From Megalobrama amblycephala (taxonomy: Eukaryota; Chordata; Actinopteri; Cypriniformes; Xenocyprididae), in NCBI RefSeq assembly GCF_018812025.1, contig NC_063046.1, forward strand, positions 2,010,171 through 2,074,170: a stretch of DNA of 64,000 bases, read 5' to 3'. The translations under genes and the position numbers were made by a program. Under the pieces are notes generated by a model. It was given only the letters and a program-made list of their open reading frames with translations, searched no databases and was not told the DNA's origin. This document shows, one piece after another, positions 22,238-36,004 of the stretch. The first letter of the stretch is position 1; each line of letters opens with the position of its first letter.

Positions 22238-24078
22238 TTCTTTTTCTTCTTCCACTTTTTTTTCTGCGCGCTACTCCTCCTGCAGCGTTTGTCCTAGACC
22301 CATGAATGAGGTGTCAAATTGACCGGCTCATTGAGGAGTGGTGTGCTATGACTTTTATAAGCGATCGGACCAACGATGTTCGTACAGTAGACGAAAAAGC
22401 GGCCAAAAAAGTCCCATAGACTTACATTGAAAAATTCAAATTCACGAACATTCCGTCTCTCTCAACTGTCACTTTCTCACACACACTCACACACGCAGGC
22501 CCTTAGAACCCTTTCTCTCACTCACTCACTATTGATCACAGTGTCATAGAGACAAGGGGGCGGGCTCATTTCACTCAGACAACCAATCAGTGTCTCAGGA
22601 TCAATGTGACGCTATCAAGCCACGCCCTAGCAACCATATAGAGCACCATAGCAACAAGTTCCATAGACTTCCATTGAAAAAGATCAAAGGAATATCTTTG
22701 GATAGAAGTGTCATAGAAACATAAGGGTTGGCTCATTTGACTCGGGGCAGCAAACAGCCAATCACAAAATCACCTTAAACACTTCATAGCCACGCCCTAG
22801 CAACCATTTAGAGCACCCTAGCAACCCAAATCAAAGAGGGATATCTTCAAATCTGAATATCATAGAGGCATGGGGGTTGGTTTATATCATTCATACTGGC
22901 AAGCAGCCTTTGGTTTATCATAACTGGCAGCTGCCAAGCCACTCCCTAGCAACCAAACAGAGTACCCTAGCAACCGTTTAGCAAGATCTATATCTCTGCA
23001 TCAGAACATCGTAAAGACATGGGGGTTGGTTTATATTGTCAAGCAGCCTTTGGAGTATCATCATTGGTAGCGGCCAAGCCACTCCCTAGCAACCAAACAG
23101 AGTACCCTAGCAACCGTTTAGCAAGATCTATATCTCTGCATCAGAACATCGTAAAGACATGGGGGTTGGTTTATATTGTCAAGCAGCCTTTGGAGTATCA
23201 TCATTGGTAGCGGCCAAGCCACTCCCTAGCAACCAAACAGAGTACCCTAGCAACCGTTTAGCAAGATCTATATCTCTGCATCAGAGCATCATAGAGACAT
23301 GGCAGATGGCTCTTTTGACTCATGTTAGCAAACTGGACTTCCAACATGCTACACATGCTAGCGGTGAATAGCTACATGCTAATAGTGATTAGCTAAGTGC
23401 TAAAGTGGGCTAAGAACATGCTAAGAACTCTATAGAAACTTCATAGTAACTATCTGTGACAACTACCAACCACCTAGTAACACCATAGCAACCACCCAGG
23501 TTACCATAGCAACCGCCTAACAACCATCCAGAACACCCTAGCAACCGCCTAGCAACACCATAGTGATCACCCCAGGTACCTTAGCAACTGCCTAACACCC
23601 TAGCAACCACCCGGGTTACCATAGCAACTGCCTAGCAACCTTCTAGCAACACCTTAGCAACCACCCCAAGTACCTTAGCAACTGCCTAGCAACCGCCTAG
23701 CAACCACCCAGAACACCCTAGCAACCGCCTAGCAACACCATAGTGACCACCCCAGGTACCTTAGCAACTGCCTAACAACACCCTAGCAACAACCCAGGTT
23801 ACCATAGCAACCGCCTAGCAACCACCCAGAACACCCTAGCAACCGCCTAGCAACACCATAGTGACCACCCCAGGTACCTTAGCAACTGCTTTGCAACACC
23901 TTAGCAACCACCCATGTTACCATAGCAACCGCCTAGCAACCACACAGAACACCCTAGCAACCGCCTAGCAACACCTTAGCAACCACCCCAAGTACCTTAG
24001 CAACCGCCTAGCAACCGGGTACCGTATTTTGCCACTGCAAGCACCATTCACATTTTCTTCAGGAAATGTACATTCTAG
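22238..24078 (+). mobile_element. Family E element (outer), body and tail without adjacent head
   Basis: The body restarts exactly after the previous CTAG with a T/CTT tract and the same opening phrases ('gctactcctcctgcagcg', 'gacccatgaatgaggtgtc'). It carries tandem copies of the 140-bp unit (about 22880-23300; two copies exactly 140 bp apart), then a longer minisatellite, and ends in the same tail (24018-24078, CTAG at 24075-24078). Its head is plausibly the one at 20660. Confidence 0.65.
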
Positions 24079-24464
24079 TTAAGTTGGCTTGAAAAAGCCA
24101 ACTTACTGAAATGCTTATTAAACGTATTATTCTTCTTCTTCTTCTTCTTCTGAGACTAAAATTTCTGACTCTAACTCCTCCTAGAGCTTTAACTCTACAA
24201 ACTCCAAACTCGGGTCAGACCTTCAAACTGTTCTGACTTAGTGTGCTATATCTTTTCTAAGTGATCCGACTTACGGTTTTCCTAAAAATGACTGTTAAAG
24301 CTCGGAAAAATCCCATTGACTTTCATTGGCGGAATGTTCAAATGAGCCAAGACTTTCAAATTCCAACTGTCAAAATTCAAATTTAAACTACGGAAGCCCA
24401 TTAGACTCAAACTCAATTAGACTCAGAAGCCATTCTATGTACTATTTCTAATCCATTCAAACTC

Positions 24465-24537
<73 letters not shown>

Positions 24538-24552
24538 AACTCATTCAAACTC

Positions 24553-24599
<47 letters not shown>

Positions 24600-24650
24600 A
24601 ATCAAACTAAATCTATCTATCTATCTATCTAGCTAAACTCATTCAAACTC

Positions 24651-24741
<91 letters not shown>

Positions 24742-25149
24742 AAAATCTATATCTCTGCATCAGAACATCGTAAAGACATGGGGGATGGTTTATATTGTCA
24801 AGCAGCCTTTCGAGTATCATCATTGGTAGCTGCTGACCCCCTCCCTAGCAACAAAACAGAGTACCCTAGCAACCGTTTTGCTAGACCTATATCTCTGCAT
24901 CAGAACATCATAGAGACATGGGGGTTGGTTTATATTGTCAAGCAGACTTTGGAATATCATCATTGGTAGCTGCCAAGCCACTCCTTAGCAACCAAACAGA
25001 GTACCCTAGCAACCAAATTGTCAAGCAGACTTTGGAGTATCATCACTGGTAGCTGCTAAGCCACTCCCTAGCAACCAAACAGAGTACCCTAGCAACCGTC
25101 TTGCAAAATCCTATCTCTCTTCTCATCTATCACTTCTCATCTATCTCTC

Positions 25150-25223
<74 letters not shown>

Positions 25224-26491
25224 TTCCATTCTATCTATCTATCTATCTATCTATCTTCTCATCTATCACTTCTCATATATCTCTCTTCTCATCTATCACT
25301 TCTCATCTATCTCTCTTCTCATCTATCTATCTATCTATCTAATAAAACTCATTCAACTCATAAACTCTATCTATCTATCTATGATCAACTCTCATAGCAA
25401 CCACCCAAAACAACCTAGCAACCAATCAGAACACCATGGCAACTGCATATCAACCACACAAATCACCCTGGCACCATCATAGCAACCAGCCTGGGTACAA
25501 TAGCAACCACATAGCAACACCATGGCAACCACCCCGAGTACCCTAGCAACCGCATAGCAACCACCCCGAATACCCTAGCAATCACATAGCAACACCATAG
25601 CAACCACCCCGAGTACCTTAGCAACCGCATAGCAACACCGTAGCAACCACCCCGGGTACCTTAGCAACACCCTAGCAACCACCCCAAGTAACCTAGCAAC
25701 CGCATAGCAACACCCTAGCAACCACCCCGGGTAGCTTAGCAACTGCATAGCAACACCTTAGCAACCACCCCTAGTACCCTAGCAACCGCATAGCAACACC
25801 TTAGCAAGCACACCGAGTACCCTAGCAACCGCATAGCAACACCCTAGCAACCACCCGAGTACTCTAGCAACCGCATAGCAACACCCTAGCAACCACTCGA
25901 GTACCCTAGCAACCGCATAGCAACACCCTAGCAAACACTCAGATTACCTTAACAACCACCCTGGGTACCTTAGCAACCGCATAGCAACACCCTAGCAACC
26001 ACCCCGGTTACCCTAGCAACCGCATAGCAATACCCTAGCAACCACCCCGGGTAGCTTAGCAACTGCATAGCAACACCTTAGCAACCACCCCTAGTACCCT
26101 AGCAACCGGATAGCAACACCCTAGCAACCACTCAGATTACCCTAACAATCGCATAGCAACACCTTAGCAACCACCCCCGAGTACCCTAGCAACCGCATAG
26201 CAACACCTTAGCAACCACCCCGAGTACCATAGCAACACCTTAGCTACACCTTAGCAACCACCCCAAATACCCTAGCAACCGCATAGCAACACCTTATCTG
26301 TCTATCTATCTATCTATCTATCTATCTATTAAAACTCATTCAAACCCATGAACTCAAACTCATCAAATCTATCTATCTACAAAAACTCATTCAAACTAAT
26401 AACTTTCAAACTTTAAACTTTATAAACTACTTTAAAATTTCTGGACCAACTTTTTCAAGCCAACTTAAAGTTTGTCTACAAACTTATCTAG
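24079..26491 (+). mobile_element. Family F element, head to tail
   Basis: The head TTAAGTTGGCTTGAAAAAGC is at 24079 and an ATT/CTT tract at about 24118-24150. Body phrases include 'taactcctcctagagcttt', 'gtgctatatcttttc' and 'cccattgactttcattg'. Large TCTA arrays (about 24466-24736 and 25145-25370), two to three copies of the 140-bp unit (24735-25105) and a long TAGCAACC minisatellite (about 25390-26295) follow. The tail has AAGTTTGTCTACAAACTT and CTAG (26488-26491). It is a complete non-autonomous copy of about 2.4 kb that includes sequence also seen in E bodies. Confidence 0.6.
24466..24736 (+). repeat. TCTA microsatellite block
   Basis: Several long (TCTA)n runs are separated by short AAACTCATTCAAACTCA-like interruptions, inside the F body. 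The reverse strand reads GATA/TAGA repeats. Confidence 0.9.
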
Positions 26492-26530
26492 TTAAGTTGA
26501 AAAAGCCAATTTACTGTAATCCTATTTAAA

Positions 26531-26573
<43 letters not shown>

Positions 26574-26888
26574 TGAGACTAAAATTTCTGACTCTAACTC
26601 CTCCTAGAGCTTTACCTCTACAAACTCCAAACTCGGGTCAGACCTTCAAACTGTTCTGACTTAGTGTGCTATATCTTTTCTAACTGATCCGACTTACGAT
26701 TTTCCTAAAAATGACTGTTAAAGCTCGGAAAAATCCCATTGACTTTCATTGACGGAATGTTCAAATGATCCAAGAATTTCAAACTCCAACTGTCAAAATT
26801 CAAATTTAAACTACGGAAGCCCATTAGACTCAAAAACTCAATTAGACTCAAGTGCCATTCTATGTACTGTTTCTAATCCAATAAACTA

Positions 26889-26983
<95 letters not shown>

Positions 26984-27050
26984 CTCATGAACTCATCTAT
27001 CTATCTATCTATCTGTCAAACTAAATCTATCTATCTATCCTCATAAACTC

Positions 27051-27109
<59 letters not shown>

Positions 27110-27149
27110 GTCAAACTAAATCTATCTATCTATCTATCCTCATAAACTC

Positions 27150-27209
<60 letters not shown>

Positions 27210-27249
27210 GTCAAACTAAATCTATCTATCTATCTATCCTCATAAACTC

Positions 27250-27300
<51 letters not shown>

Positions 27301-27308
27301 CTCATAAA

Positions 27309-27345
<37 letters not shown>

Positions 27346-27353
27346 CTCATAAA

Positions 27354-27403
<50 letters not shown>

Positions 27404-27432
27404 GTCAAACTAAATCTATCTATCCTCATAAA

Positions 27433-27481
<49 letters not shown>

Positions 27482-27482
27482 A
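26492..27482 (+). mobile_element. Family F head and body with very long TCTA array
   Basis: The head at 26492 is shortened (TTAAGTTGAAAAAGCCAATT, lacking GGCTT of the stem). It is followed by an ATT run (about 26528-26570), the F body phrases (26575-26885) and about 600 bp of (TCTA)n. The array has a recurring interruption: 'tgtcaaactaaatc' then 'cctcataaactc', repeated at least five times. The matching tail is not adjacent; the next F tail is at 31295. Confidence 0.6.
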
Positions 27483-28735
27483 TATATAGAATATCCTAGC
27501 AACCTCATAGCAATACCCTAGCAACCCAAAGCATAGAGGGATAGCTTCAAATCTGAATATCATAGAGGCATGGGGGTTGGTTTATATTGTCAAGCAGCCT
27601 TTGGAGTATCATCATTGTTAGCTCCCAAGCCACTCCCTAGCAACCAAATAGAGTACCCTAGCAACCGTTTTGCAAGATCTATATATCTGCATCAGAACAT
27701 CGTACAGACATGAGGGTTTGTTTATTTTGTTCAGCAGCCTTTGGAGTATCATCATTTGTAGCTCCCAAGCCACTCCCTAGCAACCAAACAGAGTACCCTA
27801 GCAACCGTTTTGCAAAATCTATATCTCTGCATCAGAACATCATACAGACATGGGGGTTGGTTTATTTTGTTCAGCAGCCTTTGGAGTATCATCACTGGTA
27901 GCTGCCTAGCCACTCCCTAGCAACCAAACAGAGTACCCTAGCAACCATTTTGCAAAATCTATATCTCTGCATCAGAACATCGTACAGACATGGGGGTTGG
28001 TTTATATTGTCAAGCAGCCTTTGGAGTATCATCACTGGTAGCTGCCAAGCTACTCCCTAGCAACCAAATAGAGTACCCTAGCAACCGTTGTGCAAGATCT
28101 ATATCTCTGCATCAGAACATCGTACAGACATGGGGGTTGGTTTATATTGTCAAGCAGCCTTTGGAGTATCATCACTGGTAGCTGCCAAGCCACTCCCTAG
28201 CAACCAAACAGAGTACCCTAGCAACCGTTTTTCAAGATCTATATCTCTGCATCAGAACATCGTAGAGACATGGGGGTTGGCTTATATTGTCATGCAGCCT
28301 TTGGTGTATCATTACTAGCAGCTGCCAAGCCACTCCCTAGCAACCAAACAGAGTACCCTAGGAACCGTTTTTCAAGATCTATATCTCTGCATCAGAACAT
28401 CGTAGAGACATGGGGCTTGGCTTATATTGTCAAGCAGCCTTTGAAGTATCACCATTGGCAGCTGCCAGGCCACTCCTTAGCAACCAACCAGATTACCCTA
28501 GCAACCGTTTTTCAAGATCTATATCTCTGCATCAGAACATCGTAGAGACATGGGGGTTGGCTTATATTGGCCAGCAGCCTTTGGAGTATCATCATTGGTA
28601 GCTGCCAAGCCACTCCCTAGCAACCAAACGGCGTACCCTAGCAACCGTTTAGCAAGACCTATATCTCTGCATTAGAACATCATACAGACATGGGGGTTGG
28701 CTTTATTGACTCATCCTAGCAAACTGGACTTGACA
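27483..28735 (+). repeat. 140-bp satellite array, about eight units
   Basis: Each unit runs 'gacatgggggttggtttat', 'attgtcaagcagcctttgg', 'agtatcatcactggtagctg', 'ccaagccactccctagcaac', ending 'atatctctgcatcagaacat'. Start points at 27990, 28130, 28270 and 28410 are exactly 140 bp apart. Because 140 is not a multiple of three, the similar 63-aa ORFs in successive units lie in shifting frames and are not evidence of protein. Confidence 0.85.
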
Positions 28736-29722
28736 CATGCTACATATGCTAGCAGTGAATAGCTACATGCTAATAGTGATTAGCTAAGTGTTAAAGTGGG
28801 CTGAGAACATGCAAAGAACTCTATAGAAACTCCATAGTAACTATCTGTGACAACTACCAACCGCCTAGTAACACCATAGCAACCACCTAGCAACTGCCCA
28901 AAACACCCTAGCAACACCTTAGCAACCACCCCAAGTACCTTAGCAACTGCCCAGCAACACACTAGCAACCAGTCGTGTTACCATGGCAACCGCCTAGCAA
29001 CCACTCAGAACACCTTAGTAACCACTCCAAGTACCTTAGCAACTGCCTAGCAACACCCTAGCAACCACCCTGGTTACCATATCAACCCCCTAGCAACCAC
29101 CCAGAACACCCTAGCAACCGCCTAGCAACACCATAGTGACCACCCCAGGTACCTTAGCAACTGCCTAACAACACCCTAGCAACCACCCATGTTACCATAG
29201 CAACCGCCTAGCAACACCATAGTGACCACCCCAGGTACCTTAGCAACTGCCTAGCAACACCCTAGCAACCACCCATGTTACCATAGCAACCGCCTAGCGA
29301 ACACCCTAGCAACCACCTAGCAACACCGTAGTGACCATTCCAGGTACCTTAGCAAATGCCTAGCAACACCCTAGCAACCACCCAGAACACCCTACTAACC
29401 GCCTAGCAACACCTTAGCAACACCGTAGTGACCATTCCAGGTACCTTAGCAACTGCCTAGCAACACCTTAGCAAACACCCAGAACACCCTAGCAACCGCA
29501 TAGCAACCAGTCAGAACACCCTAGCAACCGCCTAGTAACACCGTAGTGACCACCCCAGGTACCTTAGCATTTGCCTAGCAACCACCCAGAACACCATAGC
29601 AACCACCTAGCAACCACCCAGAACACCTTAGCAACTGCCTAGAAACACCCTAGCAACCGGGTGCCGAATTTTGCCACTGCAAGCACCATTCACATTTTCT
29701 TCAGGAAATGTACATTCTAGTT
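28736..29722 (+). repeat. TAGCAACC minisatellite ending in a family E tail
   Basis: After the last 140-bp unit come 'ctagcagtgaatagctacat' phrases and then a long array built on TAGCAACC(G/A)CC, with higher-order order 'accatagtgaccaccccagg'. The E tail closes it at about 29660-29720 (hairpin ACATTT...AAATGT, CTAG at 29717-29720). The base at 29723 is N, the only ambiguous base seen. Confidence 0.7.
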
Positions 29723-29724
29723 NA

Positions 29725-29808
<84 letters not shown>

Positions 29809-29923
29809 GACTTCTCATCTATCAATCTATCTATCTTCTCATCTATCACTTCTCATCTATCTCTCTTCTCATCTGTCTCTCTTCTCATCTATCTATCTAT
29901 CAATCTATCTATCATTCAAACTC

Positions 29924-29979
<56 letters not shown>

Positions 29980-30285
29980 CTTCTCATCTATCTCTCTTCT
30001 CATCTATCACATCTCTTCTATCTCTCTTCTCATCTATCTATCTATTCTCTCTATCTATCTATCTATCGATCTTCTCATCTATCTTTCTTCTCATCTATCA
30101 CTTTTCATCTATCTTTTCTCATCTATCACTTCTCATCTCTCTCTCTTCTCATCTATCTCTCTTCTCATCTGTCTTCTCATCTATCACTTCTCATCTATCT
30201 CTCTTCTCATCTATGAATTCTCATCTATGACTTCTCATCTATGACTTCTCATCTATCTATCAACTTATTCAAATTCATAAACGTT
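29723..30285 (+). repeat. TCTA array grading into a CTTCTCATCTAT minisatellite
   Basis: Pure (TCTA)n runs from 29724 to about 29808. Then come alternating 'tctcttctcatcta' and 'tcacttctcatcta' 14-mers with more TCTA runs. The 14-mers look like derived TCTA arrays. ORFs of LSIY repeats reflect only the microsatellite. Confidence 0.85.
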
Positions 30286-30299
30286 ATCTATCTATCTAT

Positions 30300-31125
30300 G
30301 ATCAACTCTCATAGCAACCACCCAAAACAACCTAGCAACCACCCAGAACACCATGGCAACTGCATAGCAACCACACAAATCACCCTGGCATCATCCTAGC
30401 AACCAGCCTGGGTACAATAGCAACCGCATAGCAACACCATGGCAACCACCCTGAGTACCCTAGCAACCGCATAGCAACACCATAGCAACCACCCCGAGTA
30501 CCCTAGCAACCGCATAGCAACACCATAGCAACCACCCCGAGTACCATAGCAACACCATAGCAACCACCCTGAGTACCTTAGCAACCGCATTGCAACGCCC
30601 TAGCAACCACCCCGAGTACCCTAGCAACCGCTTAGCAACCACCCCGAGTACCTTAGCAACTGCATAGCAACACCCTATCAACCGCCCCGAGTACCCTAGC
30701 AACCGCATAGCAACACCTTAGCAACCGCCCCGAGTACCCTAGCAACCGCATAGCAACACCCTAGCAACCGCCCCGAGTACCCTAGCAACCACATAGCAAC
30801 ACCTTAGCAACCGCCCGAGTACCCTAGCAACCGCATAGCAACACCTTAGCAACTGCCCAGAGTACCTTAGCAACCGCATAGCAACACCCTAGCAACCGAC
30901 CCGAGTACCCTAGCAACCGCTTAGCAACCACCCCGAGTACCTTAGCAACCGCATAGCAACACCATGGCAACCACCCCGAGTACCCTAGCAACCACATAGC
31001 AACACCTTCGCAACCACCCCGAGTACCCTAGCAACCGCATAGCAACACCTTAGCAACCGCCCCGAGTACCCTAGCAACCGCATAGCAACACCCTAGCAAC
31101 CACCCCGAGTACCTTATCTATCTAT
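30300..31125 (+). repeat. TAGCAACC minisatellite
   Basis: Tandem TAGCAACCGCA / TAGCAACACC / TAGCAACCACCCCGAG units alternate in a roughly 40-50-bp higher-order pattern with GTACCC. The same repeat is found at 25390-26295. Confidence 0.85.
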
Positions 31126-31248
31126 CTATTAAAACTCATTCAAACTCATGAACTCAGACTCATCAAATCTATCTATCTACTAAAACTCATTCAAACTCAT
31201 AACTTTAAAACTTTAAACTTTATAAACTACTTTAAAATTTCTGGACCA

Positions 31249-31617
31249 ACTTTTTCAAGCCAACTTAAAGTTTGTCTACAAACTTTTTTATCTAGTTATT
31301 ATTATTCTTCTTAGACTAAATTTCTAATTGCTACTCCTCCTAGACTGTTCAAGCTACAACCACCAAACTCGGACTAGACCTTCAGACTGTTCTGACTTAG
31401 TGTGCTATATCTTTTCAGACTGATCCGACTTACGGTTTTCCTAAAAATGCTGATTAAAACTGAAAAAAACTCCCATTGACTCCCATTGAAAATCTGAACA
31501 TTCCATCAAACTCCAACTGTCAAAAATTCAAATCTAAACACACTGATGCCCATTAAACTCATTGAAGCTTCCATTCTATGTACTGTTACTGAGCCATTCA
31601 AACTCATTCAAACTCAT
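31249..31617 (+). mobile_element. Family F tail followed by headless F body
   Basis: The tail at 31249-31295 (hairpin, then CTAG at 31292-31295) runs straight into TTATTATTATTCTTCTTAG and the F body opening ('gctactcctcctagactg', 'gtgctatatcttttcag'). The body's own head is absent here, as expected if it was left upstream of nested insertions. Confidence 0.6.
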
Positions 31618-31811
31618 CTATCTATCTATCTATCACTTCTCATCTATCTCTCTTCTTATCTATCTCTCTCTTATCTATCTCTCTATCTCTGTATCTCTCT
31701 TCTCATCTATCACTTCTCATCTATCTCTCTTCTCATCTTACACTTCTCATCTCTCTCTTATCTATCACTTCTCATCTATCTATCTATCTATCTTCTCATC
31801 TATCACTTCTC

Positions 31812-31846
<35 letters not shown>

Positions 31847-32000
31847 ACTTCTCATCTATCAATCTATCTATCTATCACTTCTCATCTATCTCTCTTCTTA
31901 TCTATCTCTCTATCTCTGTATCTCTCTTCTCATCTATCACTTCTCATCTATCTCTCTTCTCATCTTACAATTCTCATCTCTCTCTTATCTATCACTTCTC

Positions 32001-32072
<72 letters not shown>

Positions 32073-32304
32073 CTTCTCATCTGTCTCTCTTCTCATCTAT
32101 CACTTCTCATCTATCTCTCTTCTCATCTATCTATCTTCTCATTTATCTATCTATCGATCTTCTCATCTATCTCTCTTCTCATCTAACACTTCTCATCTAT
32201 CTTTCTTCTCATCTATCACTTCTCATCTATCTCTCTTCTCATCTATCTCTCTTCTCATCTATCTCTCTTCTCATCTGTCTTCTCATCTATCACTTCTCAT
32301 CTAG
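31618..32304 (+). repeat. TCTA array and CTTCTCATCTAT minisatellite
   Basis: This has the same composition as 29723-30285, with an internal duplication: the block starting 'tctctctatctctgtatctc' occurs at about 31678 and 31910. It forms one flank of the LINE insertion; the other flank, from 38631, is the same repeat. Confidence 0.85.
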
Positions 32305-32531
32305 AATGAGCAAATGCTGCAGTTTAATGAGAGATGAACAAGCTGTTCCCTCCGCTCTCTCTCAATTCAATTCAATTCAATTCGTTTTATTGGCATGACA
32401 TATTTAGGTACATATTGCCAAAGCATTGCATAAAGCAAGACAAAAACACATATATACAAACAAGAACATATATAAAATGCATTCATATATATATTTATAC
32501 ACATATCAATAGTAATATAATATGGATGTGT

Positions 32532-35500
32532 TCACTCAGTACCTCTTAGTTTGTGGCAATTATAAATATATTGTGCTATTAAAGTAGAAGAAGGTCCTTC
32601 ACCAAGTAATATTTTCAGTTTGTCAGTTTCATGGAGTGACTGGAACTCCGGTATGATATGCTGTATTTGACAGTACAGTGTCTCTCTTAAGGTTGTGAAT
32701 TTATCACAGTGGAGGAGGAAGTGTGCCTCCGTCTCAACTGCCCCTGATCTACATTCATTACAGACTCGCTCTTCTTTGGGTAACCATGTCTTCTTGTGTC
32801 GCCCTCTTTCTATGGCCAGCTGGTGGTCACTAAGTCTGTACTTGGTTAATAAATTCCTGTGTGTTGTATTTCTGACAGAGGTGAGATATTCGGCCAGGCT
32901 GTACTCTCTGTTTAGATTAAGGTAACACTGGAGACGACTCTGCTCTTTCGTTTGCTCTTTCCAGTGCTGCATATATGCTTTTTTCTCTTTACTCATAATT
33001 TCTTTAATTCTTACAGGGTTTTCTGGGGCAGTGATTTTGAATGCTTGCTTTGTCAGTTCTGACACCATTGCACAAAGATGACTTTTCTGAGCACTCAGTT
33101 CTTGTGTTTTTAGTGCTTTAAAATGAAGAGTGTCTTCAGGACTAGATTTTAAGTGTATCCAGAACTTTAAAGCTCTTTTTTTAATCATTAAATTGAGGGG
33201 AAGACGGCCTAGTTCTGCCCTACAGGCGTTATTAGGTGTGTTTCTGTGGACATGAAGGATGCTTCTACAGAACTCTACATGTAGACCTTCTAAAGGATGT
33301 TTGTCCCAAGCCTTATTGGCTGTAGTTACTCGCTGGACCCCACACCTCACTTCCATATAAGGCAATGGGCAGTATCACACTATCAAAGATCTTTGTCCAA
33401 ATTCTGATTGGAATGTTTATTTTGAATAATTTAGTTCGTATGGCATGCATTGCTCTGCGGGCTTTTATAAGTAATGTTTTAATAGCCAAATTGAAATTTC
33501 CAGTGGGTGTTAAAACCAAACCAAGATAATTATATTGTAAAGAGTGCTGAAGAGTGGTGTTGTTTACAGTAAATGCATGTTTATATTCCAGATTTCTGGG
33601 TTTTTTCTGAAATATCATAATCTTAGTTTTCTGGATGTTGACTTCTAAGGCCCAGTCATGGCAGTATTTAGTTAAAATGTCTAGGTGGTTCTGGAGACCT
33701 TCCGCCGTTTTAGATAGAATTAGTAAGTCGTCTGCATACAGTAAATATTTGACTTCTGTGTCAAATAGTTGTAGTCCTGGACTTTCTGACTGGTCCAGTA
33801 GATCTGCCAATTCATTAATATAAATGTTAAATAAAGTTGGGCTGAGGCAGCAGCCTTGTCTGACCCCTCGCTCTTGGGAAAAATATTCTGTTCTCTGATG
33901 ACCTATTTTTACTGCACATTTATTTTGGTTATACATGTTTTTAATTAAGTCATATATTTTGCCCCCAATACCACTTTGAATGATCTTATAAAACAATCCT
34001 TTATGCCAAATGGAGTCAAAAGCTTTCTTGAAATCTACGAAGCATGCAAATATTTTTCCATCTTTCTTTTGGTGTACGTGTTTGTTTATTAATGTGTGTA
34101 GTGTGTGAATATGATCAGTGGTTCGATGTTTGGGGAGGAAGCCAATTTGAGATTTGCTGATGACATTGTGCTGCTTTAAGAAAAATGAAATCCGAGAGTT
34201 AATTATAGAACAAAATACTTTTCCCAAATTACTGGTTACACAGATTCCTCTGTAGTTATTAGGGTCTGTTTTGTCTCCACTTTTAAAGATGGGAGAAATG
34301 AGCCCTGTATTCCAGACCTCTGGAAAAACACCTGAACTCAGAATCAAGTTAAAGAGTTTGAGCAATGCATTCTGAAGTTCAGGAGAGCTGTTTTTTAGCA
34401 TCTCATTTTTTATTTTGTCAGGGCCACAGGATTTATTAGATTTGAGAGATTTCAGCTTTCCACTAAGTTCTTGTTGGGTTATTGGATAATCTAGTGGATT
34501 TTGGTTGTTTTTGATGCATGACTCAAGAGCGTTCAATTTTTCAAGGACTTTTAATTGGTTGGGGTTATTTAAAGGGTCAGTTTGATGGCTATAGAGGTTC
34601 TCGAAATAATCTTTCCAAATTTGACCATCTTGTATGGCTGGTTCTTGTGGCTTTGTAGTGTTCAAACTGTTCCACATGCTCCAGAACTGGCCCTGATCAA
34701 CTGTGTTTTCAATCTTTTGAAGCGTGTTGTTATAATAATCCAGTTTCTTCTGTCTCAGTGTGTTTTTGTATTGTTTCAGAAGTTCTGAGTGTTTTAAGCG
34801 CAACTCGGTGTTAACTGGATCTTTGTGTTTTTGATTTGAAATGAATCGTAGCTCTTGTCTAATGGTTTTACAGTCATGGTCAAACCATTTTTCAGAAGGT
34901 TTTTGTTTAGTGCTTTTTTTGTGTTTACATGGCATTTTATTTAAATGAGCTTTTTTTGCTATATTTTCAAAAATGTCATTAATATGTTTAATTGCTAAGT
35001 CAATTCCCTTCCGATTAATATCAAATGTTGAATTGCTAAACAATGTTATGGAATTGACTATTTCATCTGAGTTTATCACGTTGATATATGTTTCAGCAGT
35101 GCTATGAGTCCATGTATATGATGTGTCAAGTTTATATAGATGAATTGGCTTTTTATGTATTTCTCTTGGTTTGATGTTTTCACCCTTAATGGAAACAATG
35201 ATCTGGCTGTGATCAGACAAGGGTGACTGAGCTTTGATGGTAAATGCACGGAAATAGGAGGGGATTATATTTGATATGGCATAATCTACAACACTGTTCC
35301 CAAGATTTGAGCCATAGGTAAAGTGTCCACAGGAATCTTCTTTGATTCTACCATTCAGGATATAAAGGCCTAAAGTTTGACAAAGGTGAGCTATCTCCTT
35401 CCCATGTCTATTAACTCCAGTATCTTGGTTATTTCTTCTAGGTAGGGTATTAAAGAGGTCTTGGGGTATTTGTGTGAACAGATGTTTATCTCCTGAATTA

Positions 35501-36004
35501 TCAATGCAATCTGATTCTAAACCAGTTCGAGCATTTAAATCTCCACATAGTAAAATTTTCCCCTGAGTTTGATATTGATCAATTTCTCCCTGTAAAGTGT
35601 GAAATATTTCATCGTCGTAGTATAGGAGAATCTGATGGAGGAATATAAATTCCACAGATAAAAAGGTCTTTATCCAGAATTCCAAAGTTTTTATCCAATT
35701 TTAACCATATGTGGTTTTTGCCTTGCTGTACTGGTGATGTAAAAGGGGCAAGATAATTTTTTATCCATATAACTAAACCTCCAGAATCTCTGCCACGATG
35801 TATTGAGTTGAGTTTCCATGAGGGCACTATGATTTCAGAGTAACCCGCAGGACACTGAGTGGACACATCTGATCTACACCATGTTTCAATTAGAATTAAT
35901 ATGTCAACGTTTGTGATGCTATTCAAGAAATCTGTGTTTGTGCTTTTTAATCCAAATGTTTTAGAGCACAAACCCTGAATATTCCAAAAGCTAATGTTTA
36001 ACAT
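32532..36004 (-). pseudogene. LINE ORF2: APE endonuclease and reverse transcriptase, two frameshifts
   Basis: ORF2 products nick target DNA and copy the LINE RNA at the nick. The span corresponds to about 1157 codons, the usual length. The first segment (36004 to 35609) starts MLNISFWNIQGL and holds endonuclease motifs (LILIETW, GGLVIWIK). A frameshift near 35625 leads to the second segment (to 33313) with GDLNARTG, SDHSQIIV, then the reverse transcriptase. There the palm motifs FVDFKKAFDS (about residue 549 of that segment), RGVRQGCCLSP and YADD (33727-33738) are intact. A second frameshift near 33313-33330 leads to the C-terminal segment, which ends with a Cys/His cluster (CNEC...HFLLHC) typical of these LINEs. 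Catalytic residues are all present and the damage is limited to two indels, so the insertion is fairly young. Confidence 0.9.

Noticed and set aside
27710..28601. Similar 63-aa ORFs starting MGVGLYCQAAFG in many 140-bp units, on both sides of the LINE
   Set aside because: The 140-bp period is not divisible by three and each ORF simply reads across one and a third units. They arise from satellite identity, with no promoter, conserved codon bias or known domain.
20601..31300. Autonomous Helitron with Rep/helicase
   Set aside because: No long ORF occurs in any E or F body; only the ends look Helitron-like. These copies can only be non-autonomous.
29671..32398. Long ORFs of LSIYLSIY repeats
   Set aside because: They are translations of TCTA and CTTCTCATCTAT arrays; tetranucleotide repeats without stops are open in all frames.
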